A stretch of 64,000 nt of DNA from a bacterium HR40 (GTDB lineage Bacteria; Pseudomonadota; Alphaproteobacteria; Geminicoccales; Geminicoccaceae): NCBI GenBank assembly GCA_002898275.1, contig BEIQ01000002.1, positions 547,760 through 611,759 of the forward strand, given 5' to 3'. The position numbers and the translations under genes were made by a program. The number at the start of each line of letters is the position of its first letter. Positions within the stretch are counted from its first letter, which is position 1. Shown one piece after another: positions 1 through 7,832 of this stretch. Below the pieces are notes generated by a model. It worked only from the letters and a program-made list of their open reading frames with translations. It was not told where the DNA came from and searched no databases.

Positions 1-25
1 TAGAGGGTTCGAAAGGGGAGTGCCG

Positions 26-421
26 ATGGCCAAGCCCATCCACATGATGATCCGCGTGCTCGATCTCGACCGGTCCATCGATTTCTATCGCAAGGCGTTC
101 GGCCTCGAGGTCGCCGATCGTTTCGATTTTGACGACTTCGTACTGGTCTATCTGCGCGGTCCCGAATCGCCCTTCGAGATCGAGCTCACCCTGAACAAGG
201 GGCGGGCGCATCCCTACAGCCACGGCGAAGGTTACGGCCACGTCGCCTTTTGCGTCGACGATCTCGATGCCGAGCACCGCCGTTTCACCGAGCTCGGACT
301 CAATCCCAATCCGATTCGCGAGTTCTTCCGCGACGGTGCGCTCATGGCGCGCTTTTTCTTCGTCCAGGATCCGGACGGCTACAAGATCGAGGTGCTGCAG
401 CGACACGGACGATATCGCTGA
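26..421 (+). CDS. VOC-family protein, lactoylglutathione lyase-like (glyoxalase I fold)
   Basis: A 131-residue single-domain vicinal-oxygen-chelate protein. The order is typical of glyoxalase I: an N-terminal 'HMMIRVLDLDRSIDFY' strand-helix, a central 'IELTLN' acidic strand, 'GYGHVAFCVDD' starting the second beta-alpha-beta module, and a final 'DPDGYKIEVLQ'. The two His and two Glu positions expected for metal binding (H in HMMI, E in IELT, H in GHVAF, E in KIEVL) are present, so a metal-dependent lyase acting on the hemithioacetal of methylglyoxal and glutathione is plausible; related VOC isomerases and dioxygenases cannot be excluded. An in-frame GTG lies at 20, but ATG 26 is preferred because AAGGGGAG (13-20) sits at good distance from it. 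Confidence 0.8.
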   Translation: MAKPIHMMIRVLDLDRSIDFYRKAFGLEVADRFDFDDFVLVYLRGPESPFEIELTLNKGRAHPYSHGEGYGHVAFCVDDLDAEHRRFTELGLNPNPIREFFRDGALMARFFFVQDPDGYKIEVLQRHGRYR

Positions 422-490
422 GGCGGTGGGAGCGCTGTCGGGCCCCGCAGCGCTCCCGGGAACCATCGGGGCCGGGCAGGGAGGTGCGAG

Positions 491-1048
491 ATGCCGAAAT
501 ACATCCTCGATCGCCGGCGCTTTCTCCGGCGCACCGGCGAGGTCGTGCTGGTGGTGACCGCTGCCGGCCGGGTGATCTTCACCGACCCCGGCCGCTCCTT
601 CGCCATCGCCATGGAAGTCTTGGACGAGCACGGCGCCCGCACGCTGCTCGCCATGACGCGGGCGCTCTATCCCCATCCTTCGATCGGCGACGAGTACTAT
701 GCGGTGGTGGTCGAGGCCCTCGATGCCGAGGCCAAGGCCGACGCCGCGGTGGCGAACCTGCTCAAGGACGGGGTGGCCCGGCTCGATGCGGCGAAGGGAG
801 TGCCTTTCGTCGCCTTGTCGCCCGGCACCCAGGAAGAGGTGCTCGCCAGCCTCGAGGGAGACCCGTTCTTCCAGAAAGTGCGAGGTGCGAGCGTGTTCCA
901 CTTCTACAACAACAAGCTTCTCTGGCGCCACTTCGGCTACGAGGGCAGTAGTTTCGAGTACGGCGGTTATCTGCGGCGGGGCTTCCAAGATCTCGGCTGG
1001 CTCCCCGACCCGCCGCCGGAGGTGAGCCCCGAACCCTATTTCGGTTGA
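491..1048 (+). CDS. Gluconate 2-dehydrogenase subunit 3 family protein (Tat-type leader)
   Basis: A 185-residue protein that starts with an RRRFLRR twin-arginine-like motif followed by a short hydrophobic stretch, so it is probably exported by Tat as the small companion of the flavoprotein encoded next. The remainder matches the layout of the gamma (small) subunit of membrane-bound GMC dehydrogenases such as gluconate or fructose dehydrogenase: an alpha-helical body with 'LYPHPSIGDEYY' and a C-terminal 'FFQKVRGASVFHFYNN' segment. RBS GGGAGG lies at 479-484. It ends 26 bases before the likely ATG of the GMC gene, indicating one operon. In this family the small subunit is generally considered necessary for export or maturation of the catalytic subunit. 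Confidence 0.8.
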   Translation: MPKYILDRRRFLRRTGEVVLVVTAAGRVIFTDPGRSFAIAMEVLDEHGARTLLAMTRALYPHPSIGDEYYAVVVEALDAEAKADAAVANLLKDGVARLDAAKGVPFVALSPGTQEEVLASLEGDPFFQKVRGASVFHFYNNKLLWRHFGYEGSSFEYGGYLRRGFQDLGWLPDPPPEVSPEPYFG

Positions 1049-1074
1049 ACGAGATCGGCAAGGGAGGCACGCGC

Positions 1075-2643
1075 ATGGCACGGTTCGAACTCAGCGACGA
1101 CAGCGTCGTCGTCGTGATCGGCAGCGGTGCCGGGGGCGGCACGCTGGCCAACGAGCTCTGCCAGAAAGGCATCAAGGTGGTGCTGCTCGAGGCGGGCAAA
1201 CGTCACGAGATCCGGGATTTCGTGAACAACGAGTGGGACAGTTTCTTCCAGCTCGCCTGGCTCGACAAACGCACCACTTCCGGCAGCTGGCGGATCGCCC
1301 GGGATTTCCCGAACCTGCCGGCATGGACCTGCAAGACGGTGGGAGGGACGACCGTGCATTGGGCAGGCGCCAGCCTGCGCTTCCAGCCCCACGAATTCAA
1401 GGCGAAGTCGGTCTACGGAGACATCCCAGGGGCCAATCTTCTCGACTGGCCGATCGATTATGACGAACTCGCGCCTTTCTACGACCGGGCCGAGGACAAA
1501 TTGGGTGTCACCCGGACTCACGATATTCCCGGGCTGCCGGGCAACAATAACTTCAAGGTGTTCTACAATGGGGCGATCCGGGTCGGCTACGGCAAGGTGC
1601 ACACCGGACGCATGGCCATCAACAGCCGGCCGCGGCACGATCGCCCTTCCTGCCAGCAGATCGGGTTCTGCTTTCAGGGCTGCAAGGCCGGGGCCAAATG
1701 GTCGACCCTCTATACCGAAATCCCGGCCGCCGAGGCGACGGGTCGTCTCGACCTGCGCACCGAGGCGACGGCCCTGAGGATCGAGCACAACGCTGCCGGG
1801 AAAGTGACCGGCGTGCTCTACGCCGACGCCGAGGGCAGGCAGCATTTCCAGAAGGCTCGTCTGGTCTGTGTCGCCTGCAACGCCATCGAGACCCCGCGGC
1901 TTTTGCTCAATTCCGCTTCGAGCCAGTTCCCCGACGGTCTCGCCAACAGCTCCGGTCAGGTTGGCCGCAACTACATGCGGCACACGACGGGCTCGGTCTA
2001 TGCCGCGTTCGATCAGCCGGTACACATGTACCGCGGCACCACCATGGCGGGCATCGTGATGGACGAGGCGGGACACCGGCCGGAGCGCGGCTTCGCGGGC
2101 GGTTACGAGCTCGAGACCCTATCGCTGGGTCTGCCGTTTCTCGCCGCCTTCCTCGATCCCGGCGCCTGGGGCCGGGCCTTCACGCGCAAGCTCGAATTCT
2201 ACGACCATATGGCGGGCATGTGGATCGTCGGCGAGGACATGCCGCAGGAGACCAACGCCGTCACCCTGCACCCGACGGAGAAGGATCCCTTCGGCCTGCC
2301 GATCCCGAACGTCCATTTCGACGACCATCCCAACGACATCGCCATGCGCGAACACGCTTACCGGGCCGGGCGGCGGATCTACGAGGCGGCAGGGGCGCGC
2401 GAGGTGTACGAGGTCCCACCCTACCCCTCGACCCACAATCTCGGCACCTGCCGCATGAGCGACAAGCCGCGCGACGGGGTGGTCAACCGCTTCGGTCAAA
2501 CCCATGACATCGCCAATCTGTTCATCTCCGATGGCAGCCAGTTCACCACCGGCGCGGCCGAGAACCCCACGCTCACGATCGTGGCCCTCGCGATCCGTCA
2601 AGCCGAGACCATCGCCGGCATGATGAGCCGCGGCGAGATCTGA
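1075..2643 (+). CDS. GMC-family FAD-dependent oxidoreductase (sugar/alcohol dehydrogenase large subunit)
   Basis: A 522-residue flavoprotein. The N-terminal 'VVVIGSGAGGGTLANEL' is the ADP-binding fold, followed by 'VLLEAG'; 'TVGGTTVHWAGASLRF' is the FAD-contact loop of gluconate-dehydrogenase-type GMC proteins. A Cys-rich 'GFCFQGCKAGAKW' lies near residue 200. The C-terminal 'HNLGTCRM' and 'ENPTLTIVALAIRQAE' hold the active-site region. It likely oxidises a sugar, sugar acid or polyol in the periplasm together with the small subunit just upstream. A TTG at 1045 could extend it, but ATG 1075 has GGGAGG (1062-1067) in place. The third, cytochrome c subunit usual for this complex is not encoded next to it. 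Confidence 0.85.
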   Translation: MARFELSDDSVVVVIGSGAGGGTLANELCQKGIKVVLLEAGKRHEIRDFVNNEWDSFFQLAWLDKRTTSGSWRIARDFPNLPAWTCKTVGGTTVHWAGASLRFQPHEFKAKSVYGDIPGANLLDWPIDYDELAPFYDRAEDKLGVTRTHDIPGLPGNNNFKVFYNGAIRVGYGKVHTGRMAINSRPRHDRPSCQQIGFCFQGCKAGAKWSTLYTEIPAAEATGRLDLRTEATALRIEHNAAGKVTGVLYADAEGRQHFQKARLVCVACNAIETPRLLLNSASSQFPDGLANSSGQVGRNYMRHTTGSVYAAFDQPVHMYRGTTMAGIVMDEAGHRPERGFAGGYELETLSLGLPFLAAFLDPGAWGRAFTRKLEFYDHMAGMWIVGEDMPQETNAVTLHPTEKDPFGLPIPNVHFDDHPNDIAMREHAYRAGRRIYEAAGAREVYEVPPYPSTHNLGTCRMSDKPRDGVVNRFGQTHDIANLFISDGSQFTTGAAENPTLTIVALAIRQAETIAGMMSRGEI

Positions 2644-2791
2644 GAGATCCCGGCCAAGTGGACCGGGGAGGCGCCGGCGGAGTGCGCGCGCACTCCGCCG
2701 GTCCGTGTACGGTCGCTGGCGGCACCTCCTGCCCTCGACGGCCCGGCTGCTGCGGGCTATGCAGCGCAAGAGCCTGTCATGGGATGCGGAC

Positions 2792-4330
2792 ATGGAGGTA
2801 TGGCCGTTAGCGGCAGGAGCGCTCGGCTTCGTCCTCGGTCTCGGCTGCGGCTGGCTGCTGGTCTCGACGCTCCGGCTGCGACCGGCGGAGATCGGGCTCG
2901 CCGAGGCTCGGGCGCTGGCGCAGGGGCTCGAGGCGCGACTGGCCGAGGCGACGAGCCGGCAAACCGGTCTCGAGGCGGAGCTGGAACGTCTGCGCGGCGA
3001 GACGCGCGAGCTCGGTCTGGAGCTCGCCTCCCGTCGCAGCCATGGCGAGGCGGCGCAGCGGGCACTCGAGGACCTGAAGGAACGGCTTGCCGTCGCCCAG
3101 GAGGAGCTCCAGGGGCTGCGGGAGCGGAGCGCGCGGCTCGAGGCGGAGAAAAAGGAGCTCTTTGGCGCCCTCGAGGCCGAGCGCCGGGCCCACGCCGCCC
3201 GCCTCGAGGAGCTCGAGCGGATGGGCCGCGAGATGGAGGAGAAGTTCTCGGCGCTCGCGACCGAGGTGCTCGGCCGCAACAGCGAGACCTTTCTCAAGCT
3301 GGTCTCCGAGCGTTTCGAGAACCATCGCCACGAGGCCGAACAGGCGCTCGAAGCCCGCAAGCGGGAGATCGAGAGCCTGCTCAAGCCGCTGCGGGAAACC
3401 CTCGACAAGTTCGAGCATCGGGTGGGCGAGATCGAGAAAGCGCGCGAGGGGGCCTACCGCGCGGTGCTCGAGCAGGTGCGCATGCTCGCCCAGAGTCACG
3501 AGAAGCTGGAGCGTTCCGCGGCTGGCCTGGTGCAGGCGCTGCGCCGGCCACAGGTGCGGGGCCGTTGGGGCGAGTACCAGCTTCGCAACGTCGTCGAGCT
3601 CGCGGGGATGAGCGAGCATGTCGACTTCGTGCTGCAGCCGCAGACCGGTACGGCCGACCTGCGCCTGCGGCCGGACGCGGTGGTGCGCCTTCCGGGCGGC
3701 AAGACCGTGGTGGTGGACGCCAAGACGCCGCTCGATGCCTATCTCGAGGCGGTGGAGGCGGAGAGCGAGGAGCAGCGACAGCTGGCACTGGATCGGCATG
3801 CCCGTCAGCTGCGCCAGCATGTCCAGCTGCTCGCCGCGAAGGAATACTGGCGGCAATTGTCGGAGGCGCCCGACTTCGTCGTCATGTTCGTGCCTGGCGA
3901 GGCCTTCTATGCGGCGGCGCTCGAACGCGATCCGACCCTCTTCGAGGATGCCCTGCGCCGGCGGGTGCTCGTCGCCACGCCGACCACCTTTGTGGCTCTC
4001 ATGAAGGCCATCGCCTATGGGTGGCAACAGGAGAAGATTGCCGAGAGTGCGGAAAAGGTGGCGACGGCCGGCCGCGAGCTCCACAGTCGTCTCCGAGTGT
4101 TCCTCGAGCACGTCGACAAGCTGGGCCGGGCCCTCGGCTCGGCGATCGAGCAGTTCAACCGCGCCGTCGGCTCCCTCGAGGGGCGTGTGCTGCCGCAAGC
4201 GCGCCGCCTCGAGGAGCTCGGGGTGACGCCGCAGGGCGAGAACCTGCCGCGGCTCGAGCCTGTCGAACGCGCGCCGCGGCCGCTGGCGACGACGGAGGCT
4301 GCCTCGGGCGAGGCGGCGGCGGGCCGATGA
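2792..4330 (+). CDS. rmuC: DNA recombination protein RmuC
   Basis: A 512-residue protein with one N-terminal transmembrane helix (about residues 5-27), a long Glu/Arg/Ala-rich coiled coil (about 30-190) and the nuclease-like RmuC domain. Diagnostic segments are 'GRWGEYQLRNVVELAGM', 'VVDAKTPLDAYL', 'FVPGEAFYAAAL' and 'VLVATPTTFVALMKAIAYGW'. RmuC limits inversions at short inverted repeats in E. coli and has a PD-(D/E)XK-like fold. Possible upstream starts are GTG 2705 and ATG 2759; ATG 2792 is chosen because it puts the membrane helix at the usual place, but no strong RBS decides the matter. The C-terminus is a low-complexity Ala/Glu tail. Confidence 0.88.
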   Translation: MEVWPLAAGALGFVLGLGCGWLLVSTLRLRPAEIGLAEARALAQGLEARLAEATSRQTGLEAELERLRGETRELGLELASRRSHGEAAQRALEDLKERLAVAQEELQGLRERSARLEAEKKELFGALEAERRAHAARLEELERMGREMEEKFSALATEVLGRNSETFLKLVSERFENHRHEAEQALEARKREIESLLKPLRETLDKFEHRVGEIEKAREGAYRAVLEQVRMLAQSHEKLERSAAGLVQALRRPQVRGRWGEYQLRNVVELAGMSEHVDFVLQPQTGTADLRLRPDAVVRLPGGKTVVVDAKTPLDAYLEAVEAESEEQRQLALDRHARQLRQHVQLLAAKEYWRQLSEAPDFVVMFVPGEAFYAAALERDPTLFEDALRRRVLVATPTTFVALMKAIAYGWQQEKIAESAEKVATAGRELHSRLRVFLEHVDKLGRALGSAIEQFNRAVGSLEGRVLPQARRLEELGVTPQGENLPRLEPVERAPRPLATTEAASGEAAAGR

Positions 4331-4397
4331 GTGCGAAGGGTTGCAGTCGTAGGGCGCTGCCGGCGACGGAGTCCGGTCCCGGCAGGGCGAGGGGATC

Positions 4398-5168
4398 GTG
4401 GCGGTGAATCCCAACTGGGATCCCGAGCGCTACGCCCGCGATGCCGCCTTCGTGCCCGCCCTCGCGGCACCGGTGGTAGCCTGGCTCGCTCCCGAGCCGG
4501 GCGAGCGCATCCTCGACCTCGGCTGTGGCGACGGCACCCTCAGCCTCGAGCTCGTGGCGGCGGGAGCGACGGTCGTGGGCATCGATTCCTCGCCCGAGAT
4601 GGTGCGGAGAGCGCGCGCCCGCGGCCTCGACGTCCGGGAGATGGATGCCCGCGAACTGCCCTTCGTGGCCGAGTTCGACGCGGTTTTCAGCAACGCCGTC
4701 CTGCACTGGATCCGCGACGGCATGGACGCCGTCATCCAAGGGGTGGCGCGGGCCTTGCGTCCCGGGGGTCGCTTCGTCGGCGAGATGGGCGGCTTTGGCA
4801 ACGTAGCCGCCATCGCGACGGGCCTGCTCGCGGTGCTCGCTCGCCACGGCATCGACGGTCGACCCCTCGTGCCTTGGACGTTCCCCTCGCCGCCGAGGTG
4901 GCGGGAACGGCTCGAACGACACGGGCTCGAGGTCGAGCGCCTGGAGCTGGTGCCGCGGCCGACCCGGCTCGATGCCGGTCTGCGCGCTTGGCTCGAGCTG
5001 TTCGCCGGGCCGATGCTCACCGCGCTGCCCCAGGACGAGCGGGACCAGGCGATCGCCGAGGTCGAGGAGTTGCTCGCGCCGGCACTCCGGGACGAAGACG
5101 GTCGCTGGTGGGCGGATTATGTGCGGCTGCGCTTTCGCGCGCGGCGTCCGGCCACCGCGGGCTCTTGA
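4398..5168 (+). CDS. Class I SAM-dependent methyltransferase
   Basis: A 256-residue Rossmann-fold methyltransferase of the UbiG/Tam-like group. 'ILDLGCGDGTLSLEL' is motif I (SAM binding), 'VVGIDSSPEMV' motif II with the acidic ribose-binding residue, 'FDAVFSNAVLHWI' motif IV and 'ALRPGGRFVGEMGG' motif VI. The start 'NPNWDPERYARDAAFV' resembles trans-aconitate methyltransferase (Tam)-like proteins. The GTG start at 4398 follows GCGAGGGG (4387-4394). It lies 67 bases after rmuC. The substrate cannot be told from sequence. Confidence 0.8.
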   Translation: MAVNPNWDPERYARDAAFVPALAAPVVAWLAPEPGERILDLGCGDGTLSLELVAAGATVVGIDSSPEMVRRARARGLDVREMDARELPFVAEFDAVFSNAVLHWIRDGMDAVIQGVARALRPGGRFVGEMGGFGNVAAIATGLLAVLARHGIDGRPLVPWTFPSPPRWRERLERHGLEVERLELVPRPTRLDAGLRAWLELFAGPMLTALPQDERDQAIAEVEELLAPALRDEDGRWWADYVRLRFRARRPATAGS

Positions 5169-5661
5169 TCGGCTGCATCCGCTGCATATCTGCCATGCAC
5201 GCGAAGGCGGGAGGTGGCGAGGCCTTCACGATGCGTGCTCCAGAGCCGGAGCGCGCTTTTCGGCATTGCACCATCCACTCTAGACTCGGGCGCGCGGAAC
5301 GTGTAGGAGTCCGTTCGAGCGAACGGCGCGACGGTCGGGTCCGTCCTGAAATCCCTGAACACCGCGGAACGGGCCGAGCGAAGGGTGTCCGGCGACACCC
5401 TCGGCGGGCGGCGTCGCCGGCCTCGTTCCGACGGGGTTCGGGACATCTCCCGCATCCGCTGCCACGTCGGTGGGCGCGTGACGAAAAGTTAATGGACGGA
5501 ATGCTGGGGCGGTAACGGGCCCGTGCCATGTCACGGACGAGCGCGGAGGGTGGCCGGCGCGAGTGAACCCCGAGGCCGGATCCCTCGTATAAGGAAGTGC
5601 CGGGCGAGGCCCGGCGGGCGGAGCGACCGATCGGTCGCCTGCCAGGAGTTTCGGAGGCAGG
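5169..5661 (+). promoter_or_regulatory. Non-coding upstream region and structured leader of rpoH
   Basis: No convincing gene lies in these 493 bases. An 8-bp hairpin AGGGTGTC-CGGC-GACACCCT is at 5382-5401. A possible promoter is GAGTGAACC (5561-5569) with CCCTCGTATAAG (5582-5593), which could be read as a heat-shock-type or sigma-70-type -10; this is uncertain. Downstream are a 7-bp hairpin GCCGGGC-GAG-GCCCGGC (5599-5615) and a perfect 16-base palindrome (5623-5638). CCTGCC (5638-5643) can pair with GGCAGG (5656-5661), which includes part of the rpoH Shine-Dalgarno sequence and abuts its ATG. Confidence 0.45.
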
Positions 5662-6555
5662 ATGAGCATGAACAACCAGGAACGGCAGAGCCTCGACCGG
5701 CGTTTCATCAGCGAATCGATGAACGCGCCGCTGCTCTCGCGCGAGCACGAGCTCGAGCTCGCCCGCCGCTGGCGGGAGCAGGGTGACGAAGAGGCGCTGC
5801 ACGAGCTGGTCGGCGCCTATGTGCGGCTCGTCGTGAGCATGGCCCACAAGTTCCGCAACTACGGGTTGCCGATGAACGACCTCGTGCAGGAGGGCATGGT
5901 CGGTCTGATGCAGGCGGCGGCCCGTTTCGAGCCGGAGCGCGAGGTCCGCTTCTCGACTTATGCGGCGTGGTGGATCCGCTCGGCTATGCAGGACTACATC
6001 CTGCGCAACTGGTCGGTGGTGCGCACCGGGACGACCGCGGCGCAAAAGTCTCTGTTCTTCAACTTGCGGCGGCTGCGCGCTCAGATCGAGGGCGGCTCGA
6101 GCGGTCGGCTCAGCGAAGAAGGCAAGGCCAAGATCGCCGAGGCGCTCGACGTCCAGGTGAGCGACGTCGAGGCGATGGAGGGTCGGCTCTCGGGCAGCGA
6201 TCAGTCGCTCAATGCCACCCTGACCGCCGACGGCGAGGACACTTGGCAGGACTTCCTCGCCGACGATCGGCCGACACCGGATCAGGTGGTCGAGGAACGG
6301 CGCGACTCGCTGGTGCGTTCGCAGTGGCTGCTCGCCTCCCTGCAGGAGCTCAACGAGCGGGAGCAAATCATCATCCGCGAGCGCCGACTGCGCGAGGACG
6401 GCCGCACCCTCGAGGAGCTCGGGCGGCGGTTCGGCATCAGCAAGGAGCGGGTGCGCCAGATCGAGGCCCGGGCGCTGCAGAAACTGCGCGCGGCGTTGCT
6501 CAAGCGGATCAAGGATCCAGCCGAGCTCGCCCTGCTCGAGGCCATGCCGGCGTAA
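5662..6555 (+). CDS. rpoH: RNA polymerase sigma factor RpoH (sigma-32 type)
   Basis: A 297-residue sigma-70-family protein. Region 2 is seen in 'LVGAYVRLVVSMAHKFRNYG', 'DLVQEGMVGLMQAAARFEP' and 'RFSTYAAWWIRSAMQDYIL'. 'QKSLFFNLRRLR' is the RpoH box that separates heat-shock sigma factors from other group members. Region 4 ends with the helix-turn-helix 'LEELGRRFGISKERVRQIEARALQKLR'. It should direct transcription of chaperone and protease genes, such as the groEL found at the end of this window. Two in-frame starts exist, ATG 5662 and ATG 5668; GGAGG (5653-5657) is 4 or 10 bases upstream of them. The leader can fold over the RBS, so translational control is likely. Confidence 0.93.
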   Translation: MSMNNQERQSLDRRFISESMNAPLLSREHELELARRWREQGDEEALHELVGAYVRLVVSMAHKFRNYGLPMNDLVQEGMVGLMQAAARFEPEREVRFSTYAAWWIRSAMQDYILRNWSVVRTGTTAAQKSLFFNLRRLRAQIEGGSSGRLSEEGKAKIAEALDVQVSDVEAMEGRLSGSDQSLNATLTADGEDTWQDFLADDRPTPDQVVEERRDSLVRSQWLLASLQELNEREQIIIRERRLREDGRTLEELGRRFGISKERVRQIEARALQKLRAALLKRIKDPAELALLEAMPA

Positions 6556-6590
6556 GGGCGGGCGGCAGGCTGGCGGTTTCCCGAGCGACG

Positions 6591-6613
6591 GGGGCGCTCT
6601 CGACGGGCGCCCC
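6591..6613 (+). terminator. Possible weak terminator after rpoH
   Basis: GGGGCGC (6591-6597) and GCGCCCC (6607-6613) form a 7-bp GC stem with a 9-base loop about 35 bases after the rpoH stop. Only TT follows, so it is at best a weak intrinsic terminator. Confidence 0.3.
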
Positions 6614-6654
6614 TTCGCGTGTCATGGGGAGGAGCGAGTTGCGCGGAGGGAGCC

Positions 6655-7818
6655 GTGGACTGCGACGTCGCCATCGTCGGCGCGGGCCACAGCGGGCTCT
6701 TGCTGGCTGCCGCCCTTGCCGGCACCGGTGCCCGCCTTCGCCTCATCGATCCCTCGCCCGCTGACCCCTCCGCCGCGAGCGACGGGCGGAACCTCGCCCT
6801 CGTGCGGGGCAGCCGGCAGCTCATGGAGGAGCTCGGGGTCTGGCCGGCGGTGGCGGCGGTAGCGGAACCGGTCCACCGGGTGATCGTCGTCGACCGCGTG
6901 GCCGGCACGCGCCTCGAATGGCGGGCCGAGGATCATGGCGGCGAGCCGTTCGCGTTCGGCGTCGAGCATGGCCATTTGCGCGCGGCCCTCGCCCGGGCTC
7001 TCGTCGCATCGCGAGCCGAGGTCGGCCAGCTGCCCGCCCGGCTGATCGGTCTCGAGCGCGCTCCGCGCCGGATCGAGCTGGCGCTTGCCGACGGCAGTCG
7101 ACTCGCAGCGCGGCTGGTGGTCGGCTGCGACGGCCGCGGCTCGCGGGTCCGCGAGCTTGCCGGCATCGGGCTCGACCGCTGGACCTACGGCCAAGCCGCG
7201 CTGACCTTCATCGTGCGTACGGCCCGCGACGCCGCCGGAACCATCCGCGAATGGCTGCGGCCGGCCGGACCGCTCGCCCTGCTGTCGCTTCCGGGCGAGC
7301 GTACGGGCGTCACCTGGGTGGAACCGGAGCCGATGGCGACGGCTCTCGCCCGCCTACCGGAAGCGGAATTGTTGCGCAGGCTTGCCGAGGAAACCGACGG
7401 TTTCGGGTACCAGGGTCGACTCGAGAGCGCAGTGTCGGTGTGGCCCCTCTCCGCGCAGCACGCTCGTCGGTACGTGGCTCCTCGCCTCGTCCTGGTCGGC
7501 GACGCGGCACACGGTGTGCACCCCATCCATGCCCAGGGGTTCAATATGGCGGTGGCCGATGTGGCGGTGCTCGCCCGGCTGCTGCGCCGAGCCCTGCGTC
7601 GCGGCGGCGACCCTGGAGCGCCGGAGTTGCTCCTCGCCTATGAGCGGGCCCGGCGCCCCGGCAACCGCCAGCGCATCTGGATGACCGACGGTTTTGCGCG
7701 TATCTTTGCCGTCGACAGGCCGGTGCTCCGTCCCCTGCGGATCGCCGCCATGGAACTGGTCGCACGCGTGCCGTGGATCGCGCGGTTCGCGGTCGGCCAC
7801 GGAACCCGTTTGCTCTAG
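6655..7818 (+). CDS. UbiH/UbiF-family FAD-dependent monooxygenase
   Basis: A 387-residue flavoprotein of the aromatic-hydroxylase type used in ubiquinone synthesis. 'DVAIVGAGHSGLLLAAAL' is the dinucleotide fold, 'VVGCDGRGSRVRELAGI' the DG motif, and 'RLVLVGDAAHGVHPIHAQGFNM' the GD motif that contacts FAD. The likely role is hydroxylation of the ubiquinone ring, although one genome often has two or three such paralogues and the carbon position cannot be assigned. GTG 6655 is chosen because GCGGAGGG (6643-6650) precedes it; an upstream GTG at 6619 adds 12 non-conserved residues. It stands alone between rpoH and uvrC. Confidence 0.82.
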   Translation: MDCDVAIVGAGHSGLLLAAALAGTGARLRLIDPSPADPSAASDGRNLALVRGSRQLMEELGVWPAVAAVAEPVHRVIVVDRVAGTRLEWRAEDHGGEPFAFGVEHGHLRAALARALVASRAEVGQLPARLIGLERAPRRIELALADGSRLAARLVVGCDGRGSRVRELAGIGLDRWTYGQAALTFIVRTARDAAGTIREWLRPAGPLALLSLPGERTGVTWVEPEPMATALARLPEAELLRRLAEETDGFGYQGRLESAVSVWPLSAQHARRYVAPRLVLVGDAAHGVHPIHAQGFNMAVADVAVLARLLRRALRRGGDPGAPELLLAYERARRPGNRQRIWMTDGFARIFAVDRPVLRPLRIAAMELVARVPWIARFAVGHGTRLL

Positions 7819-7832
7819 AGCCGGTTCGGGCC

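Noticed and set aside
2119..3408. Long minus-strand open frame (429 codons) across the GMC and rmuC genes
   Set aside because: Composition is Ser/Arg-rich and it is antisense to two genes with clear protein motifs; a GC-rich shadow frame.
2807..4414. 535-codon minus-strand frame opposite rmuC
   Set aside because: Mirror of the rmuC coiled-coil codons; no domain signature and no RBS.
5280..5330. EcfG-type GGAAC...CGTT promoter upstream of rpoH
   Set aside because: GGAAC and CGTT occur but are only 11 bases apart instead of the 16-17 required.
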